This document shows, piece after piece, positions 19,933-32,149 of a stretch of 64,000 bases of DNA (positions are counted from its first letter, which is position 1; each line of letters opens with the position of its first letter). The translations under genes and the position numbers were made by a program. The DNA comes from Laetiporus sulphureus 93-53 (taxonomy: Eukaryota; Basidiomycota; Agaricomycetes; Polyporales; Laetiporaceae): positions 1-64,000 of the forward strand of contig NW_024468540.1 in the NCBI RefSeq assembly GCF_001632365.1, given 5' to 3'. The notes below the pieces were generated by a model, which was given only the letters and a program-made list of their open reading frames with translations, had not been told where the DNA came from and did not search any database.

Positions 19933-22900
19933 TGTCTGGCCAGAGTTTCCATAGACATTGTAACAGTACCTACTCGCTCTCGCATGTACCAGTATCGAGT
20001 TTTCTCTATATTGCATCAACTGGTTCATCAAAACATGTGATCGATTTACCTGTTCACCTCAAACAGGGAGTAAGGGAAGTTCAGACTGAGGCGCTCCTCG
20101 ATTCAGGAGCATATTCTTGTTACATCAACCTGCAGCTGGTTGATCAGTTGAATCTTGCTACGATCTCACTTGAGAAGGAGATCAGGGTTTATAATGCAGA
20201 CGCATCTCACAATAAGGGTGGAACCATTAAGAAAAGGGTTCTTCTAAGTATAACTATCGGAAACTACACCAGCAGACAAAGTCTTCTGGTTACCGATATA
20301 GGTCACAAGGACATTATACTAGGCATGAGTTTCCTCAAGGAGCACAACCCAGAAGTAGATTGGAGAAAACTCACGGTCAATTTCACCCAATGCTCACAGA
20401 AATGTGCACCCTCACAGGTAGCAGTCCAGGAGGAGGACCTGGAAGACACAAACATCCCCCACATTGAAGACCTGATGGAGTTCATCAGTTCCCAGGAGTT
20501 GGGTGACAACTGGAATGACATGGACAGCTTCATTAGATGGGTGTCATTATCAGAAGACCCTGATGCACAAGCCATAGCATCACTCATTATGGGCCTTGAC
20601 ACCAAAAGGAATCAGGATAGAACACCGCAAAAAGGAGAACAGGACAAAGACTACTGGTCAGCCTATATCCCTAAACACTTCCACAAGTATGGTGATGTGT
20701 TCTCCAAGAAGCAGTCAGAACGAATGCCCACAAGAAAGCCCTACGATCATCCAATCGAACTTGTTCCAGAGGCATCATTACCATGCCCGGCAAAGCTATA
20801 TCCTATGAACCTACAGGAAAGGAATTCGCTCGACACGTGGATAGACCAAGAGTTGGCCAAAGGATACATTAAGAGATCAAGGAGTCCAACAGCAGCACCC
20901 GTCTTCTTCGTCAAAAAGAAAGACAGATCACTGAGGCTAGTTCAAGACTACAGGAACCTCAATGCAGTAACAAAGAAGAACAAGTTCCCAATCCCCTGCA
21001 TTTCGGACCTCATCGACAGGCTCTCACATGCTAGTATATTTACTAAGCTCAACCTGAGATGGGGGTTCAATAACATAAGGATTAGGGAAGGGGATGACGA
21101 AAAAGCCACCTTTATCACGCACCGTGGCCTCTTTGAACCCACAGTAATGTACTTCAGTTTCTGCAATGCTCCCAGTACCTTCCAGACAATGATGAATACA
21201 GTTCTTGAAGACTTAATTCATACTGGGAAGGTGGTAGTCTATTTAGATGATATCCTCATCTTTACGGATGATCTCGAAGAACACCGATGACTAGTAAAAG
21301 CAGTTCTACAACACCTCTGGGACAATGACTTATACGCCAAACCGGAGAAATGCTTTTTTGAACAGTCCTCAATCAAATATCTTGGCATGATCATCAGCAA
21401 GAACTCGGTACAGATGGACCCTGCTAAAGTCGAAGGTGTACTTGGCTGGCCCACACCTACTAAGGTCAAACAAGTACAAGCCTTTTTAGGATTCGTGACT
21501 TTCTACAGGCAATTTATAAAGAACTTTGCAAAACTCACATGACCTTTAACGCTTCTCACCTGTAAGGACATGCCCTGGCAATGGAAGGAAGAGCAAGACC
21601 AAGCCTTCAGTGCACTTAAAATGGTGTTTACCTCAGCCCCGATCTTACAACTCCCCAACGACACTGCACCATACCATCTAGAGACAGACTCCTCAGACTA
21701 TGCAACTGGGGCAGTACTCGAACAATTGAGAGAAGACAAGCTATGGCATCCAGTCGCATATTACTCTAAATCACTCAACGAACATGAGCGAAATTATGAG
21801 ATTTACGATAAAGAGATGCTTGCAATCATTCGGGCACTAGAAAAATACCGGCACTACTTAGAAGGACACCCAGAACCCATTAAGATTTGGTCAGACCATC
21901 TCAACCTTACATACTTCTATCAGGCACAAAAATTATCCTGGCGCCAAGCGTGCTGGTCATTATTCATCACACGATTCAATTTCATAATTAGTCACTGACC
22001 TGGAAAGACTATGCTACATGCCGATCCTCTGTCCAGGAGGCCAGACCATGAGAGGGGGGTAGACAGCGACAATTTGAACCAAATGCTGTTAAAACCTGAA
22101 TTTTTCACTATCAATGTGATTCGACCCGCTCACGCATCTGACGTTGATGATGCTCAACTACTGGAAAGGATCAAGAAGGCACTCACAGATGACATGATGA
22201 CCAAAGATTATCGTGCGCTTTTAACCACAGGACAGCGTGAATTTGGGAAAAACCTCGCAGAATGGAACTTTGAGCACGGACTGCTACTCCATCGTGGAAA
22301 GGTTTATGTCCCCAAGGATCAACAGCTACGCCTTGACCTAATAAAGCTCCATCATGACACATTACCAGCCGGACACCCAGGCAGGTTCAAAACATTGGAG
22401 CTCATTACTTGGAACTATTGGTGGTCAGGAAGGTCTGTAATGGTTAAGCAATATGTACAAGGTTGCGACAGTTGTCAACACAACAAGTACTCTAGAGAAA
22501 AACCATACAGACTACTACAACCAAATGAGGTACCAGGAGGACCATGGGAGATTGTCACAGTGGATCTCATCACACAACTTCCTCCAGCCATGGACTTTAG
22601 GGGAGAAAAGAAGATGGCAATACTTGTCGTCGTAGACAGACTCATGAAACAAGCGCACTTCTATGCGATGGACGATACAGTCACATCGTCGCAAGTCGCT
22701 AACATATTCTATAACGAAGTCTTCAAACTCCACGGATTGTCGCGCCAGATTATCTCAGACAGAGGTACTCAATTTGTGAGCAAACTATTCCAGGAGTTCT
22801 GCCAGAGGCTCAGTATAAAGTCAACAATGTCTACAGCATATCATCCCCAGACAGATGGTCAGATGGAAAGGGTTAACCAGGTGTTGGAGCAGTATCTACA

Positions 22901-24148
22901 CATGTACTGCAACCACAAACAGAATGATTGGGTCTATTACCTGCCAACAGCAGAATTTTCATACAACAACCTAACCAATAAGTCCACCGCACTTTCCCCA
23001 TTCTTTGTCGAATATGGCCGACATCCAAAAATGGCACCAGACGTACATGAATCAATATGTCATCCCTCACTGGAACATTTATTCGCCCACTGATCCGAAG
23101 CACAGGAACAGGCAAAGGCAGCATTGGAAGTTTCGGCTTCACGGATGAAATGGTACTTTGATGAGAAAAAGGGAGAAGTCCCATTCAAAGTCAGAGACCT
23201 AGTACTACTCAAGGGAAAAGACATTGGAGTAAAAGTCAAATCCGCGAAGCTAGGCACATAAAACTTCGAACCTTACAAAGTACTTCAGAAGCTAGGCCCA
23301 GTTACGTTCAAACTGAAATTACCTAAGCAAATGAAGGTCCACCCAGTCTTCCATGCTAGCAAGTTGATCATGTACCATCAAGACACGGTCACACACCATG
23401 AACCCCCAAAGCCCCCAGCTATAGAAATCGAAGGAGAACCAGAATTCGAAGTTGAAGAAATACTAGACTCGAAGGTCGTGAGGGGAAGGGTCCAATACCT
23501 TGTCAAATGAAAAGGCTATGACCATTCCGATGATATATGGGAACCCCAAACAAATTCCACCAACGCCGATGAGCTTCTTCAAGAATTTCACCAACAACAC
23601 CCAGATGCAGCCAAAGCACCAATCAGGGTTGTTACGTTCAGTGGAAAACGCTTCGAACTATTCTCATACGAAGTTTCACCAATATCCACACACAGAATCA
23701 ACATGTCCGATCATCCAGACGAGTTCTTCCTATATCACAAATGACAGACCTCACCAAATCACCGAAAAAATCCTCAAACGAAGCAGCAGGATGGGATATT
23801 TATGCAGCAGAAATGCACGAAATCCCTCTGCATTCACGAGCTGTAGTAGGAACAGGAGTCGCCATTGACCCTCCCAAACATACCTATACATGAATAGCTC
23901 CATGCAGCAGACTGGCTGCAAGAGGAATTGACATGGGCGCAGGAGTCATTGACCCTGATTACACTGGAGAACTCAAGGTCATACTGATTAACACAACAGA
24001 TTTTGTATTTTCGATCAAGCCAGGAGACAGGATTGCCCAAATAATCTTTGAATATTATGCAGAAGGCTTCCCTCCAGGAGCTATCAACCGTTGCAAGCAA
24101 CTAGAAGGGGAAATAAAAGTTTTGGCTCCTCGGGACAATGAGCCTTGA
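19908..24148 (+). pseudogene. pol of element 3 with C-terminal dUTPase
   Basis: In the -1 frame relative to gag, overlapping it by about 22 bp. Protease LLDSGAYSCYI (the catalytic Asp-Ser-Gly is kept here), RT with YLDDILIF, RNase H, integrase (DRGTQF; CDSCQHNK with the zinc site), chromodomain ([14 protein letters not shown]) and dUTPase (GVIDPDYTGELKVIL, KPGDRIAQII). In-frame stops: TGA at 21288, 21540, 21996, 23091 and 23508, TAA at 23259; all fit C->T on one strand or the other, except that 23091 may need two steps. No frameshift occurs until a one-base loss near 23743, at the start of the dUTPase, then TGA at 23891 and another one-base loss near 24068 that removes motif 5. Confidence 0.92.
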
Positions 24149-24160
24149 GAGGGGGGGTAG

Positions 24161-24865
24161 TGTCACAGATTTTTGCCACAAAAGTTCGCACGTGACTTTT
24201 CTCACATCACAGATCACGTGCTTCACCAATATCTCATGCCACTCAGCCACAGATGCGACACATAGAGATCAGGTGATAGTCCACATCACATGTTATGGTC
24301 CAGACTCGCGGATGATAGGGTCAGACCTGTCTATTCCAGGATACAATAGAGGCACCCATCTGAGAACAAAGGGAACAAGGACTATTGTTACGCATCAGCC
24401 TTCTGCTTCCTATTAGTTTAGCCAGAAGCCAAGATAGGCACGATGTTCACACCGAAGAACAAAAGGGAAACCAAGATAGGCATGATGTTCACATGCGTTA
24501 CTGCGGCAACCATCGATCTTCCCACTTATTGTTCTACTTCTGGACATCCCATTGTTTCATGTACGGCCATTAGCTTATACCTGTAGATAGGTAGCTTAGG
24601 TCAGATAGCCTGCTGTACATGTATATAAGACCAGAATGTAGAGGACGAAACCTCAGATTGTTTCTCCTCGTCTACTACCATAGCACCCACTGAGCTTACC
24701 AAGCTCCTCATATATCTCTCTCAACCTCCAACCGCTTGCTTCACCACCAAGTAAGTCTTAGGCTCGCCAGCCACATAAGGGTTCAGGGGGATTACAGGGC
24801 GGCACATTCCACGTGACCATTACCTTTTTAGTCTTTTTGATCTCTTGTCCAGTGGTGCTGTGACA
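24161..24865 (+). repeat. 3' LTR of element 3
   Basis: 705 bp from TGTCACAG to CTGTGACA, preceded by the polypurine tract (24144-24157) and TAG. The pol stop codon lies inside the tract. TATATAAGA near 24622 and CAGATTGTTTCT near 24655 mark the promoter and transcript start. Confidence 0.95.
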
Positions 24866-25608
24866 ATTGCTGCACAGTGTCCATATAAACTTCCAGCCAA
24901 TCCGATGAATACTTGTGTCTGAATTATAATGGCTTCGCATAGTTCCTGAGATATTTGAAAGCTCTCGGCAAACATGACATGCGATTATAATTGATTGGGC
25001 TATTGTATGTGTTCGATGAGTGATCACATTGACTCATAGGTGCAATATATGCCCGCTCAACTGGTCAACATTATTGTGTTCATTAACATTATGGTATGCA
25101 ATATATTACATGTTATTCATATATACAGGAGCCCGCTTTTTGCTGTCTAATGAAATAGATCGATGTAAGAGAAAGACTGAATGGGCAGTTAACGATCATA
25201 CTCACCTCACATGTTGAAAATCGGCATCACGTTGACACTAATATGGTCCGTGAATGGGGAGTAGATTGTCAACATCAACACCAAACCTCACGTGAACTAT
25301 CAATTCTCTGAAAAACACAGTGATCGATATCGTTGCCTCCACAGACAGCAAACTCATACACAAAAGGTGGGCAGGAATCATCGCAACTATCAACATACAA
25401 TCACCAGACCTCATGCTCATGCCATGCAGATGCACCAAATGCAACAATGAGTGGTATGGCAGATAAGTAGCAATGAATGAAAGGGGAAGCTGTGAGCGAA
25501 TTTGAACCAGTATAGGTGGCAAAGAGCCTGTAAGTTCAGACACAAAGCACCCACAATATAATAAGTGTGCATCGCTGACAATGCCATTCGAAATTGATAA
25601 TAGTTTGC
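24866..25608. repeat. Host DNA with repeat block R1, copy 1
   Basis: No gene seen in 24866-25250. From about 25255 to 25608 the DNA is a diverged direct copy of 27255-27625 (shared runs such as GCAGACAGCAAACTCATA and CATGCCATGCAGATGCACC with small changes). The copy continues after the solo LTR at 26593. It was probably once genic; identity unknown. Confidence 0.6.
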
Positions 25609-26592
25609 TGTCACAAAGCACCAAAGCACTTAACCCAATTAAGGGCAAGTCTGCTTTTGTGACCTGCACAAATGATCTCACATAAAAAGCCTGCCACAAG
25701 GGCTAGGCTGAGAACATGCGCAGTAGTATGCAGTCTTGAAAAGGGGCTCAAAGGGCCCTTAGCCTTATGCTCACAACAAAGGAGTGAATTGGCTGGTTAG
25801 GCCGCATACAATAGAATAATGAATCTAAGGTTCTCCCTTAGATCCTCATGGGCTTATATACATGTAGGGCAGGGCCCCTGACACTGTGCTACTGTGAGAC
25901 CTCAGATACCTACATGTGAACATATTGCCAGAACCGGTAATGGTTCTGGACTTCGTCATAGCAACTATCTACAATGGCTGTGGATACGCTGAGGTAATCC
26001 TATCTAATCCAATGAGATAAATGCCTGTAAGTGGGCCCACTGTTGAGGGGCCAATGGGTGATGGCCAACAGAGCACATCACAATGGTTGCAACATCAGAT
26101 GAGAGGATCTGTCCAAACTCAGAACAATGAGTGTGACAATCAGTCTTCATGTGGATAGGGTTGTGAGAAGATCTAGCCTATCCTGTACCTGGCTATACTG
26201 TATGCCGGTTGGTAGGGGGATCCTCTGTTGTGGTATCTGCCTATTGGTTTAGGCAGCAAACTGGTGCCACTATCTTGAGTGGCGAATTGGGTGCTTGCTA
26301 GCTTGATGGTCCAATGGGTTCCTTTCTGGGCAAGTGGCCTGGTGTCACGTGACCAATGCCTGACAACTTCTGAATAGGGCAAGTGGCCAGTGTCACATGA
26401 CTGGGTGGCTGAATCATGGGCGCTTGATGGTCATGTGGTAGACACAGTCATGTCCGTGATATATGTGGCGGCATTGTGCTGTTTGTCTAAGTATCCACTT
26501 TGTGAGACCAATATGAAGGTTGGCGTCCGAATAACCACTCAAATGAGGACTTTAATGGTGCAAAAAGAAAGGTGCCACCTAATACTGTGACA
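25609..26592 (-). repeat. Solo LTR, LTR family II
   Basis: 984 bp with TGTCAC..GTGACA ends and a perfect target duplication TTTGC at 25604-25608 and 26593-26597. Homologous in reverse to 42972-43917. On the minus strand TATATAAG occurs near 25855. Repeat block R1 copy 2 (about 27600-27660) shows the corresponding sequence without the insertion, supporting the borders. Confidence 0.88.
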
Positions 26593-27254
26593 TTTGCATG
26601 CAGTGAATACATTAGAGTGAACAGCGGTAAACCCCTTGAATAAACGAGAAGGTCCAAACATGACAAACATGTGGGCGAGACAAGGGCAAACTGCATGGAC
26701 ATGAAGATGCAGGTGGGTCATCATCAGTGATGTGGAGAGTACAAGTACTGTTCAACAGATGACTGCTCCACGAGACAACCACATACAGCACATGGCTTAC
26801 CGATAGCATCTGGGGTGAAACCAGAACACCACTCTCTCACTATGTTAGCCAAATCCTCTGCACTTAATGGAGGGGGAGAAGAAGCTACACTGACCAACAC
26901 CCAGCATTAAAGATGCACAATCATCCGTCACACAGCCCGAGGAAGAAGACATCGTTAAGGTGACATTGCGATCTGAGACAGGCCAAAAGACAGTGACTAC
27001 TCGCTCACAGCAAGCACCGGAACAATTGTGTGCATCCAGCAGCATGCTCACATCAACAATGCTTCAATACACTCACTAACTATGATCTCATGAACAGCTG
27101 TGAGTCACAGCAGTTGATCCAATGGCAAATTACCAGTTAAAGATGACACAGCAGCATAGACTGCAAACTCATCAGATGCAAAAGTTGTGCATGATGCAGC
27201 AGACCAAACGAAATGGAACAGCTCACATTGTGATGAGGTGACACCGATCACAAC
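26593..27254. other. Host DNA, R1 continuation then unassigned
   Basis: 26593-26730 aligns with about 27625-27760 (AAACCCCTT.., AAGATGCAGGTG). The rest has no recognisable gene. Confidence 0.45.
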
Positions 27255-27790
27255 CGGAAATGAATGTCAAATCTCACGTGGACTATCGATTTTCTGAGGA
27301 ACATGGTGAACAACATCGCTGCCTATGCAGACAGCAAACTCATATCAGAAAGGTGGGCAGGAATCATCGCAAGTATGGTGAACAAGTGCAATAATGATAG
27401 CATCCAACGTATGATCAGCAGACCTCACACCCATGCCATGCAGATGCACCAAAGGCAACAATGAGCAGTATGGCAGATGAGCAGCAATGAATGAAAGCAG
27501 AAGCTGACAATGAAACTGACCCAGTGTACATGGCAAAGAGGCAGTAAGTTCAGACACAAAGCACCCACAGTATAATAAATGTGCATCGCCTGCAACACCA
27601 TGCGGAATTGACAGCTAGTAGTTCACACACAGCAAATACGTTAGATCTAAGTGAGATAAACCCCTTAGACAGACAGGCAGGGGTGCAAACACGACAGATA
27701 TGCAGGTGAGATGACAGCAAACTGCAAACATGAAGATGCAGGTGCAATAAACGGCCAAACACAGACAGCGTGAGAACCACGACAAGCAGC
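27255..27790. repeat. Repeat block R1, copy 2 (uninterrupted)
   Basis: Direct, diverged duplicate of 25255-25608 plus 26593-26730. A 66-codon plus-strand frame (27264-27464, MSNLTWTIDFLRNMVNN) is open here but not in copy 1, so it is not convincing as a gene. Confidence 0.6.
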
Positions 27791-27949
27791 GGACAGTGAG
27801 AGATGATGATGGCAGACCCACAAGTCAGCCACCAACCAAAAACTGGGGCACAGTTTCAGCCACTCGGCAAGTGGAGCAGACAACGGGTGACATAATTATG
27901 TAAGCTCCACTGCACTTGCTTTTTTCAAACTGAATGAAGGATCATTCAG

Positions 27950-28450
27950 AACTTGATTTATTGCAGTTGAGGTTGACGCAATGAAACAACGCTTCAACTT
28001 TATTTTGTGCTCTGATCCGCAAGAATTTTCAATGGCCTGCTTGCCTTTGGCTGAGATGTGTCTCATTTCAGAGTGTGTTCCACTGCATGTTCTTTATCAT
28101 CAGTGTTTCTGATGACATACACTGGACTATAACCTACAGTCTTCTTTCCTGCGATGTGGTTGCTGCATGTGTCAAGTGGAGACCATTCTGCAAGATGTGC
28201 TGCACAGCTCACTATGAATTCAATATGTCAATGCCATTGTGCACATAGTACATTTTGGCAATGTTATACCATCTGCTATATGTATGTCTCCAGATTTGCC
28301 ATCGTCCAACTTTCTGGTCGGGCTCTTATTAGCATTTGTTAGAACTACAGCTAACTTGGTTTTTTTGCTACTCAGATTGTAGACTTGGTCCATTACACTT
28401 CAAAATTAAGGCACCTTCTCCAACCCTGTTTGTTACAGCCAAAGCATGGT
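27950..28450. repeat. Repeat block R2, copy 1
   Basis: A diverged direct duplicate of about 30800-31395. Shared runs include CATTGTGCACATAG/CATTGCGCACATAG, AAGGCACCTTCTCCAA and AGCATG. Function unknown. Confidence 0.55.
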
Positions 28451-29264
28451 GCCTTCATTGGGATCCGTTGATATGCACTGAGATATTCTGTGATCAGAAA
28501 ATGCCAGAAACTGTGTCCAACTATCGCACAATCGGATAGCGAGTCACCGTGATCCAGAAAGACAAACACCAAGCTGAAACAGTCCAGAGTGGGCAAAGAA
28601 GACTTTACTGACAGCCTGGGAACATGGAACTGTGTGAAGGGGTCAGAAGGTGAACATGAGGTGCAGAAATGATGAGCGAGCCATGAGGAAGCATAGCCAA
28701 TTACAAGGTGCAGCACGAGAGCAGAATGTGACTGGTTAGGCAACTCAGAAATGAACAAGTGTGCTAACTGAATGGAAGATAGGGTAGCAGACTGACGAAC
28801 CCTGACAGGGCTGAACTCCCAGTTTCCTGACTGTATGATATGGAGAGGGGGCAGGGACGAGCTTTGTGACAGGTTTCAATGGATTGGAAACACAATATAT
28901 GATCAGAAACGTGTTTCAGCAACTCAGCTGGCTCATTTCCAATCCACTATATAATCTACACTGTACATAGAAATAATAAGAGAGTTTTACACAGAGTTTC
29001 CCCATGCAGCAGTGCTCAGTTCTCATCTTGTCTATGCTAGGGTGTCATGCCCGACTACATCTATGTCTATTGCGATCACATTCTACGTCTCTAGGATTCT
29101 CGACACTGAGAGAGGCAGCACTCTCAGCAGTAGCCTCTAGCTTGACTCAGGTTTCAGCCAGATAAGTCACATTATCGCATTCTCGTATCTCATGCCATCG
29201 CATTTTGCTCGCATGCCACCAGTCATGAGTCTCAAACCAGGATTCCATCCCCATCAAATTCTGT
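28451..29264. other. Unassigned host DNA
   Basis: No gene supported. It contains an imperfect inverted repeat around 28873-28950 (CAATGGATTGGAAA against TTTCCAATCCACT). Confidence 0.4.
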
Positions 29265-30210
29265 AGCCTCGCTAGCACCCAGGAGTTTATTGTCAGTGCT
29301 CATTCCCATTGTCACAGATTTTCACCACAAAGTCTGCACGTGACTTTTCTCACACCACAGATCACGTGCTTCACCAATATCTCACGCCACTCAGCCACAG
29401 ACATGATGCATAGAGATCAGGTGATAGTCCACATCACATGTTATGGTCCAGACCCGTGGATGATACGGTCGGACCTGTCTATTCCAGGATACAATAGAGG
29501 CACCCATTTGGGAACAAAGGGAACAAGGACTATTGTTATGCATCGGCCTTCCGCTTCCTATTAGTTTAGCCAGAAGCCTAGATAGGTACGATGTTCACAC
29601 CAGAGAACAAAAGGGAAACTAAGATAGGCACGATGTGCACATGCATTACTGCGGCAACCATCGATCTTCCCACTTATTGTTCTACTTCCGAACATCCTAT
29701 TGTTTCATGTATGGCCATTTGCTTATACCCATAGATAGGTAGCTTAGGTAAGATAGCCCACTGTACGTGTATATAAGACCAGCCATGTAGGGGATGAAAC
29801 CTCAGATTGTTTCTCCTCGTCTACTACTCATAGCACTCACTGAGCTCACCAGCTCCTTCATATATCTCTCACCCTTTCCTGCATCTGCCACATCGACCAG
29901 TAAGTCAACAGGCTCTTGCGTCACATAGGGTTCAGGGGGGATACTTTTGGGATCAGGGGGATTAGGGCAGCACGTTCCACGTGACTGTCCCTTTTTAGTC
30001 TTTTTGATCTCTTGTCCGGTGTTACCGTGACACCCATTCAGAGACACCCAGGGGTTCATCATTGGTGCTCATTCCAGTCAGAAGCGCTCAGGGCTTCATC
30101 GTCGGAGCTTATCCCAGCTTGGAGACAGTTAGGGGTTGCTCGTCAGTGCTTGACCCAGCTCAGAGACAGTTAGGGGTTGCTCATCAGTGCTTGACCAGCA
30201 CTTTCCAGAT
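29265..30210 (+). repeat. Minisatellite, about 41-bp unit, split by a solo LTR
   Basis: Imperfect tandem units of the form CAGAGACAGTTAGGGGTTGC..TCAGTGCTTGACC. One unit lies left of the LTR (about 29270-29309) and about four lie right of it (30033-30205). The last two units are nearly identical; the outer ones are more diverged. Confidence 0.7.
29310..30032 (+). repeat. Solo LTR, LTR family I
   Basis: 723 bp, TGTCACAG to CCGTGACA, flanked by a perfect 5-bp duplication CCCAT (29305-29309 and 30033-30037). No internal element sequence. It is the usual product of recombination between the two LTRs of an inserted element. Confidence 0.97.
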
Positions 30211-30599
30211 ATAGAAGGTCCTCGTGCTCCAGCCCAGACCTTCAGCCACCACAGTTCATGAGTACGAAAGTCGCCAATCACATTCTACACCCACACATCC
30301 CCACATTCCAGCTTTTGACTGTTTCCCAGTTAGAGGCATCCATACAGTTGAGTCTGACACTCACTGATCCAGAACCTTTGACAATCTGACTCCATTCCAA
30401 GCATCACAGCTGAACAACTCATGGCCGCCTGTCACTGCATTATCATCTGAAGTTTCCAGTGACTGTAGCCCAAAGGGACCACGAACAAACAGAGCCCCAG
30501 TTCACCTTCTACCAGTAGGGGTTTGGTTAGGAGCACTGCTCACGGCCAGGACACAGTTGAGCATATCACCATATGACCTCTATTTGGCCAACCACAAAC

Positions 30600-30760
30600 C
30601 ACACAGTGGCAGTTCTGTGCATGTCTGCAACTCTATATAAACTGATTGCATGACATCTATTGATCTATCACCTCCCCAATGGCAGATATTTTGATGACCT
30701 CATTCATGCACAAGCTCAAGTCTCTCTGCCCTTCTTGCACCTGTCCTCTCCTCACTAAAA
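30600..30760 (+). pseudogene. 5' stub of an AhpD-like gene
   Basis: A TATA-type promoter stretch (CTATATAAACTGATTGCATG) and an ATG at 30679 followed by MADILMTSFMHKLKSLCPS match the start of the pseudogene at 41062 and, less closely, the intact gene at 47917. The coding sequence stops aligning after about 26 codons. Confidence 0.6.
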
Positions 30761-30799
30761 AAAAGGGAGATTATAGGTCTGCCTAGGTGAGAAAATATG

Positions 30800-31395
30800 A
30801 CAATGCATTCGAGGATCATTCAATTGGGCTTTGCTGCTACTACAGTGCTTTAACGATATCATCGCTATGACACTCTCAGTCGACATTCAAGTTCAGGTGG
30901 AAATCAACTATATTGGAGGCTGAGCAGGTGCTGCGTTAAAGGTACGTGACCAGTTTTGATATATGTCTTCCATGGCAGGCTCAGATTCACAAGAATATAT
31001 TGCCTGCTTAGCACTTGCCCCAAGCGATGTGTCACGTCTCAGAGGGTGTTTGGCTGCATTCTGTTCATCATCACTGGTGCTTCTGGTGACAAATGGTGGA
31101 CTATAAGCTATGGTCTCTACCTTGCGATGAAGCTGTGATTATGTCAAATGGAGATCGTTCTTCCTCACATTTACTTCAATGGCATTGCGCACATAGGTAC
31201 GTTTTGACAATGACATCCATCTGGTATATTTGTTTCTGGATTTATCATAGTGTGACTTTCTGCCCTGGCTCTTATCAGTTGTTAGAACCACAGCCAACCC
31301 AAATTGTAGGCTTCTTGTTCCATTACAATTCTACTTCAAGGCACCTTCTCCAATATTGTTTGCTACAGTCAAAGCATGATGCCTACATCAGGACA
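30800..31395. repeat. Repeat block R2, copy 2
   Basis: Diverged duplicate of 27950-28450. It runs directly into the promoter-like DNA (31395-31446) of the AhpD-like pseudogene interrupted by element 4. Confidence 0.55.
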
Positions 31396-31446
31396 TTGGT
31401 AGTTCCATTCACATCTGCAACTCTATATCAACTGACTGCATGAATC

Positions 31447-32145
31447 TGTCACAGCACCGCTGGACAAGAGATCAAAAAGACTAAAAAAGGAACGGTTACA
31501 TGGAACGTGCCATCCTGATTCCCCTGATCCCTAAAGTGGCTTGAGAGCCTAACACTCACTTGTTGGCGAAGCAAGCATATGGAGGTGTGAAAGATATATG
31601 ATGGAGCTGGTAAGCTCAGTGGGTGCTACAGTGGTAGACGAGGAGAAACAATCTAAAGTTTCATCCTCTACATGCTGGTCTTATATACGTGTACAGGAGC
31701 CTGATTACGTAACCTTCATTGTACTACTACTACAGAATAGATGATTGGCTATCTACATATCTAGGCGACTAAACTATACACAGAACAATAAGTGAGAGAA
31801 TCTATCTGTAAGTAGAACAATAGGTGAGAAGATTGATGTTCTCCTGTGGCAACGGTGAGATGATCCATCCTATCATGGTAATGGCTATACCTTGAGCTGA
31901 TTGCCTAGATGATCCTGATCAATAGTCCTTGTTCCCTTTGTTTCCAAATGGGTGCCTCTATTGTATCCTGGACTAGACAGGTCCGGCCATATCATTCGTG
32001 AGCCTGGATCATAACATGTGATGTGGACTATCACCTGATCTCTACGCATCACGTCTGTGGCTGAGTGGCATGAGATAATGGTGAAGCATGTGATCTGTGG
32101 CATGAGAAAAGTCACGTGTGGACTTTGTGGTGAAAATCTGTGACA
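31447..32145 (-). repeat. Outer 3' LTR of element 4 (699-bp subtype)
   Basis: TGTCACAGCACC to CTGTGACA, preceded in element direction by a polypurine tract (CCTTGAGAGGGGAGTAG). It differs in its middle from the 720-bp LTRs, with its own AT-rich block near 31690-31880. Confidence 0.94.
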
Positions 32146-32149
32146 CTAC

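Larger units (their letters stand above)
19702..24865 (+). mobile_element. Element 3: 5'-truncated Ty3/Gypsy chromovirus
   Basis: Plus-strand copy of the same family. Similarity to gag starts abruptly at about 19702, so the 5' LTR, ORF0 and most of gag are missing; the 3' end is complete with polypurine tract and LTR. The 5 bases after the LTR (ATTGC) have no partner at the truncated end. Pol stays in one frame from 19917 to past the chromodomain but carries several stop codons. Confidence 0.93.

Noticed and set aside
24161..24865. Possible full target duplication for element 3 (ATTGC)
   Set aside because: The left end is truncated inside gag, so no partner is expected, and none is found at about 19697-19701.
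25238..27883. Hydrophobic Cys/Leu-rich minus-strand frames
   Set aside because: They differ in frame and stops between the two R1 copies and have no conserved protein pattern.
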